A stretch of DNA of 34,650 nucleotides from positions 1 to 34,650 of the forward strand of contig JAPUDW010000347.1 of the NCBI GenBank assembly GCA_027492915.1, written 5' to 3'. Below the pieces are notes generated by a model. It was not told the DNA's origin. It saw only the letters and a list, made by a program, of their open reading frames with translations, and did not search any database. Numbering within the stretch: position 1 is the first letter of the stretch; each line of letters opens with the position of its first letter. Position numbers and translations under genes: made by a program. Source of the stretch: Bacteroidota bacterium (lineage in GTDB: Bacteria > Chloroflexota > Anaerolineae > Aggregatilineales > Phototrophicaceae). Positions 8,070 through 16,912 of the stretch are shown here, one piece after another.

Positions 8070-8858
8070 ATGCAAATGATGCCCAAATTAGCGAAAGCGG
8101 TAGTTGACGGCAAAACCCTAGAATATGCTGTATGTGGCAGCGGGAAGCCGGTGATTGTGCTGGTCAACGGAGCAGGCGGGCCAATTGAAGGTTGGTATAA
8201 GATTTATGCCGATCTTGAAAAATTGGGTACCGTAATTGCTTACAATCGGTTAGGGATGGGCGGCAGCAGCAAACCGACTGAAGCACAAACAGGCAGCGAG
8301 ATTGTCAATACACTCCGCGCCCTGCTGGGTGAGATCGGGAAGCAACCGCCCTATATTCTCGTAGGGCATTCGTTGGGTGGGTTATATGTAAATCTGTTCG
8401 CACGGCAGTATCCACAAGAAATAGCGGGTGTGGTATTTTTGGATGCGACAGCACCGGATGATGTTCGCCTGCTACCACAGGAACAAGGTGGGTTACAACG
8501 GGTGGCACAGCATGTATTGAACGTTATTTTTGGCAAAGATATATACGGCGAAACCCAACATACCGATGAAACGGTAACACAGATTGAACAGGCAGGCTCC
8601 TTTCCGAATGTGCCTCTGATCGTCGTCACTGGTGGCAAACCGGCGCGAATTGTGCCACAAAAAGTGCGTCAAATTCGTGAGGCAAACCAAAAGCTACTTA
8701 CAACACTCTCACCTCAAGGGCGGCAAATCATCGCAGTGGAGAGTGGGCATTTCCCTCAATTTTCGGAACCGAATGTTGTTATTCAGGCAATTCAAGCAGC
8801 AATAGCAGGAGGATTAACAGACCAGCATGTACACGCCAAAACAATTCGAGATGAATGA
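8070..8858 (+). CDS. Alpha/beta-fold hydrolase
   Basis: This 262-residue hydrolase shows the oxyanion region IVLVNGAGGPIEGWY, a YNRLGMGGSSKP loop, the canonical nucleophile elbow GHSLGG (Ser), the segment VVFLDATAPDD, and the catalytic His in VESGHFPQFSEP. It is unrelated in detail to the hydrolase at 5020. AAGGAAAAGG lies upstream of the ATG at 8070; a second ATG at 8079 is possible. Its last 32 bases overlap the start of the PaiB-like gene, so the two are co-transcribed. The substrate is not evident from sequence; this resembles general esterase or haloperoxidase-like members. Confidence 0.88.
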   Translation: MQMMPKLAKAVVDGKTLEYAVCGSGKPVIVLVNGAGGPIEGWYKIYADLEKLGTVIAYNRLGMGGSSKPTEAQTGSEIVNTLRALLGEIGKQPPYILVGHSLGGLYVNLFARQYPQEIAGVVFLDATAPDDVRLLPQEQGGLQRVAQHVLNVIFGKDIYGETQHTDETVTQIEQAGSFPNVPLIVVTGGKPARIVPQKVRQIREANQKLLTTLSPQGRQIIAVESGHFPQFSEPNVVIQAIQAAIAGGLTDQHVHAKTIRDE

Positions 8859-9462
8859 TCCGGCGGAACTATCCGCGTTTATGCAGCATTACAACTTCGC
8901 GGCACTGGTCACCAACCACGAAAACAATCTGACCGCGACGCACCTACCCTTCATGGTGGACAGCACACGCGGTGAACACGGCACGTTGATCGCGCATCTG
9001 GCACGCCCCAACCCACAGTGGAAAAGCTTCGCGAATGGAAAAGAAGCACTAGTGATCTTTACCGGTCCACATGCATATGTGTCACCTTCATGGTACGAGA
9101 AACCAACACTAAATGTGCCGACGTGGAATTACACAGCAGTCCATGCTTACGGTGTGCCGCGCGTGGTAGAAGACCCCGAAGAAATTTATGCCATGCTCGA
9201 CCAGTTGGTGGTGGCACACGAAAGTGGTTATAAGCAGCCGTGGCCGATGCAATCCGCCGAGGAGCATGTGCGGCGGTTGATCGGCGGTATTGTGGGTTTC
9301 GAGATGATGATTACACGGGTAGAGGGCAAAGCCAAGCTCAGCCAGAACCGCAGCGAGGTTGACCGCTATCACGTCGAGCAGCAGCTCTCGCAAAGCGCGG
9401 ATACATTGGTGGCGGGTACTGCTGGGCTGATGCAGGTACGGCGGGAAAATACGGGCGGTTAA
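8827..9462 (+). CDS. FMN-binding split-barrel protein, PaiB family
   Basis: A 211-residue member of the PaiB/FMN-binding negative transcriptional regulator family. It starts with the family signature MYTPKQFEM and continues with LVTNHENNLTATHLPFMVD, VIFTGPHAYVSPSWY, and the flavin-site segment VPTWNYTAVHAYG. The C-terminal KAKLSQNRSEVDR is diagnostic. Some members repress sporulation or protease genes, but most are of unknown role. AGGAGG (8807-8812) lies 14 nt before the ATG, a rather long spacing. The start overlaps the upstream hydrolase gene by 32 bp in a different frame, which suggests coupled expression. Confidence 0.92.
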   Translation: MYTPKQFEMNDPAELSAFMQHYNFAALVTNHENNLTATHLPFMVDSTRGEHGTLIAHLARPNPQWKSFANGKEALVIFTGPHAYVSPSWYEKPTLNVPTWNYTAVHAYGVPRVVEDPEEIYAMLDQLVVAHESGYKQPWPMQSAEEHVRRLIGGIVGFEMMITRVEGKAKLSQNRSEVDRYHVEQQLSQSADTLVAGTAGLMQVRRENTGG

Positions 9463-9528
9463 AACGATCAATTCGCGCTAGAATTTTTCTCGTGATTGCC
9501 CGAACACGGTCATAATGAGGAATTTGTC

Positions 9529-11289
9529 ATGCCACGTCTAGCGCTTACACTGGCTCAAATACGCGAAAATACAGCTCCAAAGTCTTATACACGCGGCGAA
9601 GGTTTGTACCTTAATCAGGCGATTTCTGAAACCGTGCTGCGTGGGAATGTAATTGAGGGAACTTGCGAAGCTGGCAGCCAACCTGAACCGTATCATGTAC
9701 AAGCGTCATTGAATGATAAGGGCGTTGTTGACGCTTCGTGTAATTGTTTATATGAATTCGGCGGGTATTGCAAACATGTTGTCGCGCTGCTGTTGACTTA
9801 TTTGAATAACCCCGATCAGTTTGAAAGCCGTGCCCCACTCGCAGATGTGCTTGAAAGCCGCGATAAAAATGAGTTGATCGCTGTCATCCGTCAAATGCTC
9901 AAAATCCATCCTGACTTGAAAAGCCTTCTAGACCGACCTACACCGAGCAAGGCCAATGTTGATGCGCCCGTGAACACCCAAGCGTACCGCAAAGAACTGC
10001 GACGAGCATTGAAGCAGGAGCGAGAGTGGGGCAAAGCGGGGGCAGAAATGACGGTAGATTCCATCGTCGAGGCAGCACAGGAATTTGCGATAGCAGATGA
10101 TTGGCGCAGCGCCAGCAGCATCTACCGCATGATTATCGAGGAAGCTTTAGCAAATCTTGACTACTTTTATGAGGATGAAGAAGGTTATTACGCCGCATCT
10201 ATTGATCAGGTCGTTGATATTCTGGGTGAGTGTTTAGAAAATTTAGACACTGATGCCGACCGCAAAGCAATTCTCGAAAGTTTGATGAACATTTATTTAG
10301 CAGATATTGATGTGGGAGATGTGGGTGCAAATGCGCCTGATCTCATTTTGCGTTATGCACATCAAGAGGACATCGCCAGCTTGCGTTCACGGGTCGAAGC
10401 AGCACGAAAAAAAGAGGCTTTGAAAGATTATTCAGACTGGACGGTTAAATCCTACACCAAATTTATCGCTGAACTAGACTTACTTGATAACGTAGACCCT
10501 GAAACCGTTTTGACACGTCTGCGTGATGAAGGTATGTACAGCGTACTTGTAAGTAAGCTGTTGGAGTTGAAACGGGTGGATGAAGCAGTTAGCGTCATTC
10601 GGGAACATCTGAAGCAAGCCGATGCACGTATCCAGGCCTTACAACGCCTTATTATGAACGGGTGCCGCGACATTGCGTTACAACTCGCCGAGGAAACACT
10701 CAAGGACAGGTATGAGAGTTCGATAGCCGGATGGCTCATTGATGTGGTATACGCGCAGGGCAACTTGGAAGTGCTATTCCGCTGGCAGCTTGAGCGCATG
10801 AAAGTCGAACCGACCATTGAATACTATGCAGAGTTAAAAAACACGGCGCAACAATTAGGCAACTGGCTGTTAGTTCGCCCTGCAGTAATCGAGCAACTGG
10901 AAAATGGAAAACGATATGCAACCCTGACACGGGTCTATATGTTAGAAATGGAATGGGATAAAGCATGGGCAACCTTACCAGATGCCCTAAAAAACCGTGA
11001 CCCTTACAGGTATAACGAGCAGCACCATTTGGAATTAGATGTCGCGCAAGCAACGCTCCAAACCCATCCTGAAAAAGCGCTGCCCGTCTTTATTCATGCA
11101 GCACGAGCAGCAATTGACCTCCGTAATCGGGAAGCCTATCGGGAAGCAGCGAACTTTCTGCGGCAGGTGCGCGATACTTATGACTCGATAGATGAGTATG
11201 AACGGTGGGAAAAGCTAATCGCGAGCATACGCCGTGATTTCCCAAAACTGACTGCCCTACATGACGAGTTAAAAAAGGCGGGTCTGTAA
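9529..11289 (+). CDS. SWIM zinc-finger protein
   Basis: About 586 residues. The ATG at 9529 (MPRLALTL) follows GAGGAA by six bases and is better than the upstream in-frame ATG at 9496. A SWIM zinc finger appears at about residues 68-86, CNCLYEFGGYCKHVVALLL (CxCx7CxH), preceded by the usual beta strands (YHVQASLNDKGVVDASC). The remaining 480 residues are predicted helical, with repeats resembling TPR/HEAT solenoids (for example DDWRSASSIYRMIIEEALANL). SWIM domains bind DNA or proteins, and such proteins often accompany SNF2 helicases, but no helicase gene is adjacent. The exact role is unknown. Confidence 0.88.
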   Translation: MPRLALTLAQIRENTAPKSYTRGEGLYLNQAISETVLRGNVIEGTCEAGSQPEPYHVQASLNDKGVVDASCNCLYEFGGYCKHVVALLLTYLNNPDQFESRAPLADVLESRDKNELIAVIRQMLKIHPDLKSLLDRPTPSKANVDAPVNTQAYRKELRRALKQEREWGKAGAEMTVDSIVEAAQEFAIADDWRSASSIYRMIIEEALANLDYFYEDEEGYYAASIDQVVDILGECLENLDTDADRKAILESLMNIYLADIDVGDVGANAPDLILRYAHQEDIASLRSRVEAARKKEALKDYSDWTVKSYTKFIAELDLLDNVDPETVLTRLRDEGMYSVLVSKLLELKRVDEAVSVIREHLKQADARIQALQRLIMNGCRDIALQLAEETLKDRYESSIAGWLIDVVYAQGNLEVLFRWQLERMKVEPTIEYYAELKNTAQQLGNWLLVRPAVIEQLENGKRYATLTRVYMLEMEWDKAWATLPDALKNRDPYRYNEQHHLELDVAQATLQTHPEKALPVFIHAARAAIDLRNREAYREAANFLRQVRDTYDSIDEYERWEKLIASIRRDFPKLTALHDELKKAGL

Positions 11290-11359
11290 ACTGCTGCCAT
11301 AATGCTGTCACACGGGGGCGGTAAACTAGGATCATCAAACACACCAACACGAGGTTTAC

Positions 11360-12259
11360 ATGCATACCATCAGCGGCACACTCCAAGCAGTCCCTCCTTT
11401 CGATTTTACTCATGCGCTGCGCTTCATCGGTCAATTTCGCCCGATGATGGGGCAGCAAAATGTCGAACGAGCGCGGATGACAAAAGCCTTTTACATCGGT
11501 GATAAAACAGGCGTATTCACGGTAGAATCAACCGGCACGGCTGACCAACCGGAAGTGCGCTATACCGTGTGGTCGGAAAGTAAATTGACTGCGGATGAGC
11601 AAGCACAAGCCGAGGCAGACATCAGCTTCTTTCTGAGCCTCGACAACGACCTGCGTCCCTTTTACGCGCTGGCGGAGACTGACCCGCAGTTCATGCCGAT
11701 CGTGGAGAAGCTCTATGGTTATCATCAGGTCAAGTTCAGCCTGACTGCGTTCGAGAATGCCTGCTGGGCGATCCTGTCACAGCGCAACCAGATGAGTATT
11801 TCATTGGCGATGAAAGCGCGTTTAGCCGAAGATTACGGTGACAAGCTAACGGTTGAGGGCATCAGCTACCGCGTGTTTCCACAGCCCACACATCTGACCG
11901 GATTAAGTTTGGATGAACTCAACAGTTCAATCCACAACACGCGCAAAACTGAGTGCATTATGTCGGCGGCAAATGCCTTCGCGACAATTGACGAGTCGTG
12001 GCTGCGGAATGCACCTTACGAGCAGGTGAAGTCATGGCTTCTCGATATTAAAGGCATCGGCGCGTGGTCGGCAACCTTCGTGCTACTGCGCGGATTGGGT
12101 CGTACCGAGCGGGTGCCGCTGGATGAGAAAGCGATCTTAGCGGCGGCGCAGCGAGTCTACGGACGTGACGACCTGACCCATGCGGATGTCCAACGCATGA
12201 GCAAGCACTATGGTGAATACGCTGGCTATTGGGCGCACTACCTGCGAGTGGGTGGTTAA
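11360..12259 (+). CDS. AlkA-like DNA-3-methyladenine glycosylase
   Basis: A 299-residue HhH-GPD superfamily protein for base excision repair of alkylated bases. GAGG lies five bases before the ATG. Its N-terminal half is the AlkA-type beta domain. The helical core begins FSLTAFENACWAILSQRNQMSISLAMKARLAEDYG (Q-rich segment near the damaged base). The helix-hairpin-helix is LLDIKGIGAWSATFVLLRG, and the catalytic Asp is D255 in RVPLDEKAI. AlkA removes 3-methyladenine and related lesions from DNA. No ada or ogt gene is nearby, so it stands alone. The substrate range is not visible. Confidence 0.88.
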   Translation: MHTISGTLQAVPPFDFTHALRFIGQFRPMMGQQNVERARMTKAFYIGDKTGVFTVESTGTADQPEVRYTVWSESKLTADEQAQAEADISFFLSLDNDLRPFYALAETDPQFMPIVEKLYGYHQVKFSLTAFENACWAILSQRNQMSISLAMKARLAEDYGDKLTVEGISYRVFPQPTHLTGLSLDELNSSIHNTRKTECIMSAANAFATIDESWLRNAPYEQVKSWLLDIKGIGAWSATFVLLRGLGRTERVPLDEKAILAAAQRVYGRDDLTHADVQRMSKHYGEYAGYWAHYLRVGG

Positions 12260-12445
12260 CGGCAGAAATAGTCCATGTGGTTGACAGAGATGAGTCGCTT
12301 GCACTACGGGAAAAGTGTCAGCGGCATTTATGATTCTTGTAGTACCTTAGTCCATTTACGAAACGTTAATTAAGAATTGCGACTGAGATTAGGATTATGG
12401 GTATACACTGGAAATAATCACCTTTGTAAGAGGTTCACACACATC

Positions 12446-12928
12446 ATGTTCCAGATGCCTAAACTTGCCACCCGTGAAATGCCCCGTCTGGTTCATCTTG
12501 CCCAGGCTGCGCCAGAATTCAGTGTGCGTGACCACGCGGGTAAAACCCAAACTTTATCCAATATGATGGGCATGAATGGCGTGGTACTCGGCTTCCTCGG
12601 TGAAATTTGGAACCCAATCAATATTCAACGCATTATCTGGCTGCAAAAGCACGCCCACAGCATCCACCGCAACGGATACAAGCTGGCGCTGGTCACACGC
12701 GACCAACCACAGGTGCTTTACGGCTATTACGTGAGCAGCCTTACACCACCGCCCTTCCCGCTGCTGGCGGATGAAAGTGGCGATGTCCATGCTCAATTCG
12801 AGATGGCAGGTCGATCTGGCATGGTCGTGCTTGACCGGTCAAAAATCGCACGACACAAATGGGAAGTTCCGGCGGATCGCATCTGGCCGCGCCTCAGTGA
12901 TATTACGGGTATCCTCGAAACAATGTGA
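12446..12928 (+). CDS. Cysteine-free peroxiredoxin-like (AhpC/TSA fold) protein
   Basis: About 160 residues from the ATG at 12446 (a second ATG is at 12455); AAGAGG lies upstream at a long spacing. The thioredoxin/peroxiredoxin layout is recognisable: AAPEFSVRDHAGKTQTLSNMMG, then VVLGFLGEIWNPINIQRIIWLQK where a peroxiredoxin would have its peroxidatic Cys, then YKLALVTRDQ, FPLLADESGDVHAQFEM, and GMVVLDRSKIA. The Cys position is occupied by Ile/Asn, and the whole protein has no cysteine at all, so it cannot be a thiol peroxidase. A binding or structural role is inferred. A perfect hairpin terminator follows. Confidence 0.78.
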   Translation: MFQMPKLATREMPRLVHLAQAAPEFSVRDHAGKTQTLSNMMGMNGVVLGFLGEIWNPINIQRIIWLQKHAHSIHRNGYKLALVTRDQPQVLYGYYVSSLTPPPFPLLADESGDVHAQFEMAGRSGMVVLDRSKIARHKWEVPADRIWPRLSDITGILETM

Positions 12929-12962
12929 CGTCGTCGGGTAGATACCAGCATTCCTCCTCCTG

Positions 12963-12997
12963 CAACAACGCGAGTATGTAGACTCGCGTTGTTGTTT
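12963..12997 (+). terminator. Intrinsic terminator
   Basis: A perfect 13-bp stem CAACAACGCGAGT / ACTCGCGTTGTTG with loop ATGTAG is followed by TTTCT. It ends the peroxiredoxin-like gene. Confidence 0.8.
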
Positions 12998-13083
12998 CTC
13001 GCAGTTGCCGTGCCTTATCCGCAGCTTTCACCAATCAGCGCTATAATACGCAGCTTACGCCATCTAACATGAAAGGTCGCCTC

Positions 13084-13443
13084 GTGAAGCGTAATCTATT
13101 GTTTGTTGTTGTGGTAATCGGGGTATTTATCGGACTCAACGTTGCCCTTACCGCTGCATTCTCTGAAACACCCAATGATCCTACCATCAATCCCGACGCA
13201 AATGCTTGTTATACGGGCGGCTCGATGGCTGGAACCTGTAACACGGATTACCTCTGGATAGCAGGCTGGTACGCAATCCGGTTGAAATGGAATGTGATTA
13301 CCGTTGGGCAGGTGCCGGATGCCTACAAGTGGCTCATTCCGTTGGTACCGCAACCGACTGAAGAACCACGCATATACCCGACCAATCCGCCGAGCGCACC
13401 AACCATAACACCAAATCCAACTTCTACTGCTCTGCCCGTATAA
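13084..13443 (+). CDS. Small exported or membrane-anchored protein
   Basis: About 119 residues. I prefer the GTG at 13084 because GAAAGG lies six to seven bases upstream, whereas the ATG at 13069 has no ribosome site; both give the same N-terminal hydrophobic helix (LLFVVVVIGVFIGLNVALTAAF). The mature part contains two cysteines (NACYTGGSMAGTC), a Trp-rich segment (YLWIAGWYAIRLKW), and a Pro/Thr-rich tail (PTEEPRIYPTNPPSAP). A TATAAT hexamer (13042-13047) lies upstream with no clear -35. The function is unknown. The tail type is common in Chloroflexota surface proteins. Confidence 0.65.
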   Translation: MKRNLLFVVVVIGVFIGLNVALTAAFSETPNDPTINPDANACYTGGSMAGTCNTDYLWIAGWYAIRLKWNVITVGQVPDAYKWLIPLVPQPTEEPRIYPTNPPSAPTITPNPTSTALPV

Positions 13444-13457
13444 AGTGAGTCACTTCC

Positions 13458-13943
13458 GTGGATAACCAACTCGACCTTGATGCAAGCCAGTTATGGTCGC
13501 TGCTTTTCACCATCGTTTTGGATGGCGAAAAGCGGCTGGCGGCTAATCTGGCGGCGCACCAACTGACACCGCCGCAATTTTACGTGCTAAAGACACTCAC
13601 CGAACGTGGTGGGCGCTGCCCGATTGGCGAGATTGCGCGGCAGCACCACCTGACGAACGCCACGATGACGGGTCTGGTCAATCGGTTGGAAGCGATGGAA
13701 CCACCGTTGGTTCTACGTGAGCAGCGAGAAAGTGATCGCCGCTCGGTCGATGTCATCCTCACACCGGCAGGGGCTGAACGTTTCATGGCCGTCCAAACAG
13801 ACTTGCTCCAACAAATGCAAATCCTCTTTAGTTTATTGACTGACGAAGAACGACAGGATTTAATCCGCTACCTCAGCCGTTATCTAGAATTTGTGCAAAC
13901 AACCTTTCCGGTTGATACGCTGCCGGATGCAGACGAATCGTGA
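13458..13943 (+). CDS. MarR-family transcriptional regulator
   Basis: A 161-residue winged-helix protein, normal length for MarR. The N-terminal dimer helix includes SLLFTIVLDGEKRLAANLAAHQLTPPQFYVLKTL. The recognition helix region is CPIGEIARQHHLTNATMTGLVNRLEA, and the wing REQRESDRRSVDVILTPAGAE carries the conserved D-R-R-S/D motif. The start is a GTG at 13458. Its stop overlaps the GTG start of the following membrane protein (GTGA at 13940), so the two are translationally coupled. MarR proteins usually repress efflux or stress genes and release DNA on ligand binding; the coupled membrane protein is the obvious target. Confidence 0.92.
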   Translation: MDNQLDLDASQLWSLLFTIVLDGEKRLAANLAAHQLTPPQFYVLKTLTERGGRCPIGEIARQHHLTNATMTGLVNRLEAMEPPLVLREQRESDRRSVDVILTPAGAERFMAVQTDLLQQMQILFSLLTDEERQDLIRYLSRYLEFVQTTFPVDTLPDADES

Positions 13944-14941
13944 TACGCCTATTGGGTATCCGCCGCGAAGCCGTTGGTTGGGTACTGCTGCTGGCGGTAC
14001 TGCTGCTGTTCGGCTCAGAAGTGCTGGTGTGGACAAACCCGCCGCAGCGCCCCTTATTAGAATGGCTGCTGCTCTTACCCGGTTATATGGTACTCAGCGC
14101 TGTCATCCTCGACTTAATTGTTCGCTACCGAATCCGTGATCTATTTGGTGGGCTGCTGCTGGCAGGCATCTACAGCTTAACTGCCGCGCTGATATTAAAT
14201 CCTGCATCCACATTAAGTGATATGCCACGTACCCTATTCACACGGGTGATGGGCGCACATGCTTTGATTGCCGCAGAAATGATCAGCCTTGCGCTGCTGC
14301 TCACGGGTGGAGAAGGTAAGCGCCGCAGCCTGCTGATTGGGAGTGTGGTCGTCGGGCTGGCATGGGGCATCTGGGTGAAAAACTGGCCGGTACAGGAAGG
14401 CTTTACCGAAGTATCATTATCAACCATACTGGCTTTCGGCATCGGCGGTGTCGCGATCATCGGCTTGTTGTTATACGCAGTTCTGCCACGTTTGCAACCT
14501 CCTGCTTTTGATCATTCGCAGGACGTACTGCGCCTATCACCGCATGGGTGGATGACTGCCATCGCAGTGGTAGCGGGGCTGTTCGTATTACGACTGGTTC
14601 GCGAGGAGATTGATCCTATCGGATTGGTGCTATGTCCGTTGTTAGTGGTGCTGTGCTGGGTCATTATCTGGTTCAGGGGACGCACACGCGGCGACACACT
14701 ACTTGACCAGCACATGCCTATTCGACCACTGCCACTCTCTGACTTCCTAATTGTGACAGTCGTCTTTATGGGTATCGGGGTTATCGGCTATAACTTACCT
14801 GATGTAAAGATAGGCATGATTACCCCGATGATGTTAATCGGGTTGGGTTTCACTGCCTATGGACTCGCGTGGCTGCCGACCGTTTCGTTAGTGCTGGGGG
14901 TGCAGGGCTACTTGCGCCAATTGGCCGCGCAAAAAATGTGA
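13940..14941 (+). CDS. Polytopic membrane protein, about ten helices
   Basis: A 333-residue protein made almost wholly of hydrophobic segments. I count about ten transmembrane helices, for example VGWVLLLAVLLLFGSEVLVW, LEWLLLLPGYMVLSAVILDL, VMGAHALIAAEMISLALLL, and a final pair around MITPMMLIGLGFTAYGLAW. Loops are short, with one longer basic loop after helix 5. The start is a GTG overlapping the MarR stop. I do not recognise a transporter family. Coupling to a MarR regulator suggests a role in stress or small-molecule handling, which is inference only. The gene converges with the RNA methyltransferase gene. Confidence 0.8.
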   Translation: MIRLLGIRREAVGWVLLLAVLLLFGSEVLVWTNPPQRPLLEWLLLLPGYMVLSAVILDLIVRYRIRDLFGGLLLAGIYSLTAALILNPASTLSDMPRTLFTRVMGAHALIAAEMISLALLLTGGEGKRRSLLIGSVVVGLAWGIWVKNWPVQEGFTEVSLSTILAFGIGGVAIIGLLLYAVLPRLQPPAFDHSQDVLRLSPHGWMTAIAVVAGLFVLRLVREEIDPIGLVLCPLLVVLCWVIIWFRGRTRGDTLLDQHMPIRPLPLSDFLIVTVVFMGIGVIGYNLPDVKIGMITPMMLIGLGFTAYGLAWLPTVSLVLGVQGYLRQLAAQKM

Positions 14942-15058
14942 TTAGGACAAGATGATGCGACCGATAACTTCACCAGTGAGGATGCGCTGATAAATAGAAG
15001 TAAGCGGTGCGCAAGGTAGATTTCGTACTGACATTTAATGCCCCCCCAATCGTATCGC

Positions 15059-16297
15059 TTACGCCTCAAATACTGCAATACTATCAACGGCAAACGTATG
15101 GGGTGCAAGGTCAATCGGTTGGGCGTATTTCAAGTGGTAACCTTTGCTCGCCAAGCGTTTGCCATCGCGTGATAATGTTGAGGGGTTGCTGCTGACATAA
15201 ACGATGCGCGGAATGCGCCGTTCTGCCAGTGCATCAACCGCAGCCGCGCTCAGGCCGTCTTCACCGGGGTCAACCACAGCAGCGTCATAGTGTTCGTCCA
15301 AGTCCTCCAACACTTCTTCAATCAGCCCTTCGATGATCTCAATATGTTCTTCGGGAAGGTTAATCTCCGCATCGTTGACGGCATAGGGGTCAGCATCAAC
15401 CATCGTCACTAACCGCGCTTGTTGGGCGATAATTGCGCTGAAAATGCCAATACCTGCGTACAAATCCAGAACCGCCTCGCGCCCCGTGAGTGCCAATGCT
15501 TGCATCACCTCACCAGCCAAATTCTCAAGCTGCGACAAGTTCGGTCGGAAGAAACTGCCTGCTGTCACGCGGAAAGCACGCCCGCCAACTGCGATACTGG
15601 CGTACAAGTCGCCCATCAGATTAATCGGCTCGTCGTTGTCATTCAGCAGGTTCATACTCATCGCCATATCACTGTGGAGTTCGGGCGCTTCATCGTTCGT
15701 CATCCGCAGCAGCGCCATCTTGTCGCCGAGGCTGTCCAGTTGCAGGGTGATAATTTGCAAGCCGGTCATTCTTTCGAGGTCAAGCGATTCTTTGAGAGCT
15801 AGCAATTCAGGATGTAAGATATGGCATTCGTCAATCGGATGCAGGTCGTTGGGGTTGCCGGCCATCACAAAGCCAAGCTGGCCTTCGCCGGTGGCATAAA
15901 GTGTCATATGGTGGTTATAGCCCCACTCCTGTGGGCTGGCGATGGTCGGGCGAATGTTGGCATCTGCAAAGCCGCCGATGCGTTCCAGTTGGTCGGCCAG
16001 AATATCCTGCTTCAAGAGGAGTTGTGCTGCGTAATCAATGTGCTGCCACTGGCAGCGACCACATTTGGCAGGGCCGAAGTGCGGGCAGCGTGGGAACACA
16101 CGATCAACCGACGAATCGATCAGCGTCACCCCTTCGGCAAACAGTGACCGCCCTTTTTGCCCCACGACCCGCGCCTGCACCCGTTCACCGGGGATGGTAT
16201 AGGGAATCAACACCACTTGCCCCTCAGCGAGATAACCCAAACTACTACCACCATAGGTCATACTTTCGAGTTCGACCTCGATTAATTGATCGTTCAT
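15059..16297 (-). CDS. TrmA/RlmD-type RNA methyltransferase lacking catalytic Cys
   Basis: About 413 residues from the ATG at 16297 (GAGGA is seven bases upstream). It has a TRAM domain (IEVELESMTYGGSSLGYLAEGQVVLIPYTIPGERVQARVV). An iron-sulfur cysteine set follows (CPHFGPAKCGRCQWQH, with a later ECHI). The Rossmann SAM site is VLDLYAGIGIFSAIIA. Members methylate C5 of uridine in rRNA or tRNA. Two key motifs are altered: the DPPR-G motif is DPGEDG, and the nucleophile motif YVSCNPxTLARD reads YVSSNPSTLSRD, with Ser370 in the Cys position (AGC). Since that Cys forms the covalent enzyme-RNA adduct, the protein may be inactive, use another mechanism, or serve as an RNA-binding paralogue. Confidence 0.85.
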   Translation of the reverse strand: MNDQLIEVELESMTYGGSSLGYLAEGQVVLIPYTIPGERVQARVVGQKGRSLFAEGVTLIDSSVDRVFPRCPHFGPAKCGRCQWQHIDYAAQLLLKQDILADQLERIGGFADANIRPTIASPQEWGYNHHMTLYATGEGQLGFVMAGNPNDLHPIDECHILHPELLALKESLDLERMTGLQIITLQLDSLGDKMALLRMTNDEAPELHSDMAMSMNLLNDNDEPINLMGDLYASIAVGGRAFRVTAGSFFRPNLSQLENLAGEVMQALALTGREAVLDLYAGIGIFSAIIAQQARLVTMVDADPYAVNDAEINLPEEHIEIIEGLIEEVLEDLDEHYDAAVVDPGEDGLSAAAVDALAERRIPRIVYVSSNPSTLSRDGKRLASKGYHLKYAQPIDLAPHTFAVDSIAVFEA

Positions 16298-16433
16298 CAT
16301 GCCATCCTCATTGAATTCACGGGTCAAGCAGTTTGTGCGGCAAACCAACTGCTGCGTGGTAAAAATTGTGTGACATTCGCAGCGCGGTTATAATCGACAC
16401 AAACAATGATTATAACCACAGGGGAAAACCGCA

Positions 16434-16868
16434 ATGTCAGATCAGGCTACCATTACTCGCTTCTTGCAGACAGTCCCTATGTTCGAAGGTTTGCAGGATA
16501 AGCAGCTTCAACGGCTTGCCAAACGCTTTACTGAACGCGGCTATGCAGTGGGCGAGGCTATTGTGACGCAAGGGACATTGGGGATCGGGTTGTTCATTAT
16601 CGAAAGTGGCAAAGTGGATGCCGTGCGTCAGCATCCCGACGGCACCAAAACGACCGTCAACACGATGGGCAGAACGGAGTTCTTCGGTGAACTGTCCCTG
16701 TTGGATGATGCCCCGCGTACCGCCTCGGTCATCGCGGTCGAACCCACACAATGCCTCGTGCTAACGCAGTTAGACTTTATCTCGGTTCTGCATGAAGACT
16801 CAGATATTTCAATCATCATGCTGAAAGAACTCGCCAAGCGCTTCCGCCGCCTGATGGACAATATGTAG
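16434..16868 (+). CDS. Single-domain cyclic-nucleotide-binding protein
   Basis: A 144-residue protein consisting only of a cNMP-binding (CAP effector) domain, with no C-terminal HTH. The N-terminal helix is FLQTVPMFEGLQDKQLQRLAKRF. The beta roll includes YAVGEAIVTQGTLGIGLFIIESGKVDAV, and the phosphate-binding cassette is FGELSLLDDAPRTASVIA with the Glu and Arg expected for cAMP or cGMP binding. AGGGGA lies before the ATG. With no output domain, it probably acts by binding a partner. It converges with the receiver-ATPase-LuxR gene, sharing a terminator with it, so a functional link to that signalling cluster is plausible but unproven. Confidence 0.92.
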   Translation: MSDQATITRFLQTVPMFEGLQDKQLQRLAKRFTERGYAVGEAIVTQGTLGIGLFIIESGKVDAVRQHPDGTKTTVNTMGRTEFFGELSLLDDAPRTASVIAVEPTQCLVLTQLDFISVLHEDSDISIIMLKELAKRFRRLMDNM

Positions 16869-16884
16869 CTAGTAGGACTTCAGC

Positions 16885-16912
16885 AGGGATATGGGCTTTC
16901 GCTTATATCCCT
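16885..16912. terminator. Bidirectional terminator
   Basis: An 8-bp stem AGGGATAT / ATATCCCT with a 12-nt loop lies between two convergent genes; its right arm overlaps the stop codon of the minus-strand gene. Confidence 0.6.

Noticed and set aside
12282..12287. TTGACA that could be a -35 element before the peroxiredoxin-like gene
   Set aside because: No -10-like hexamer lies at the right distance and the gene starts 160 bp later.
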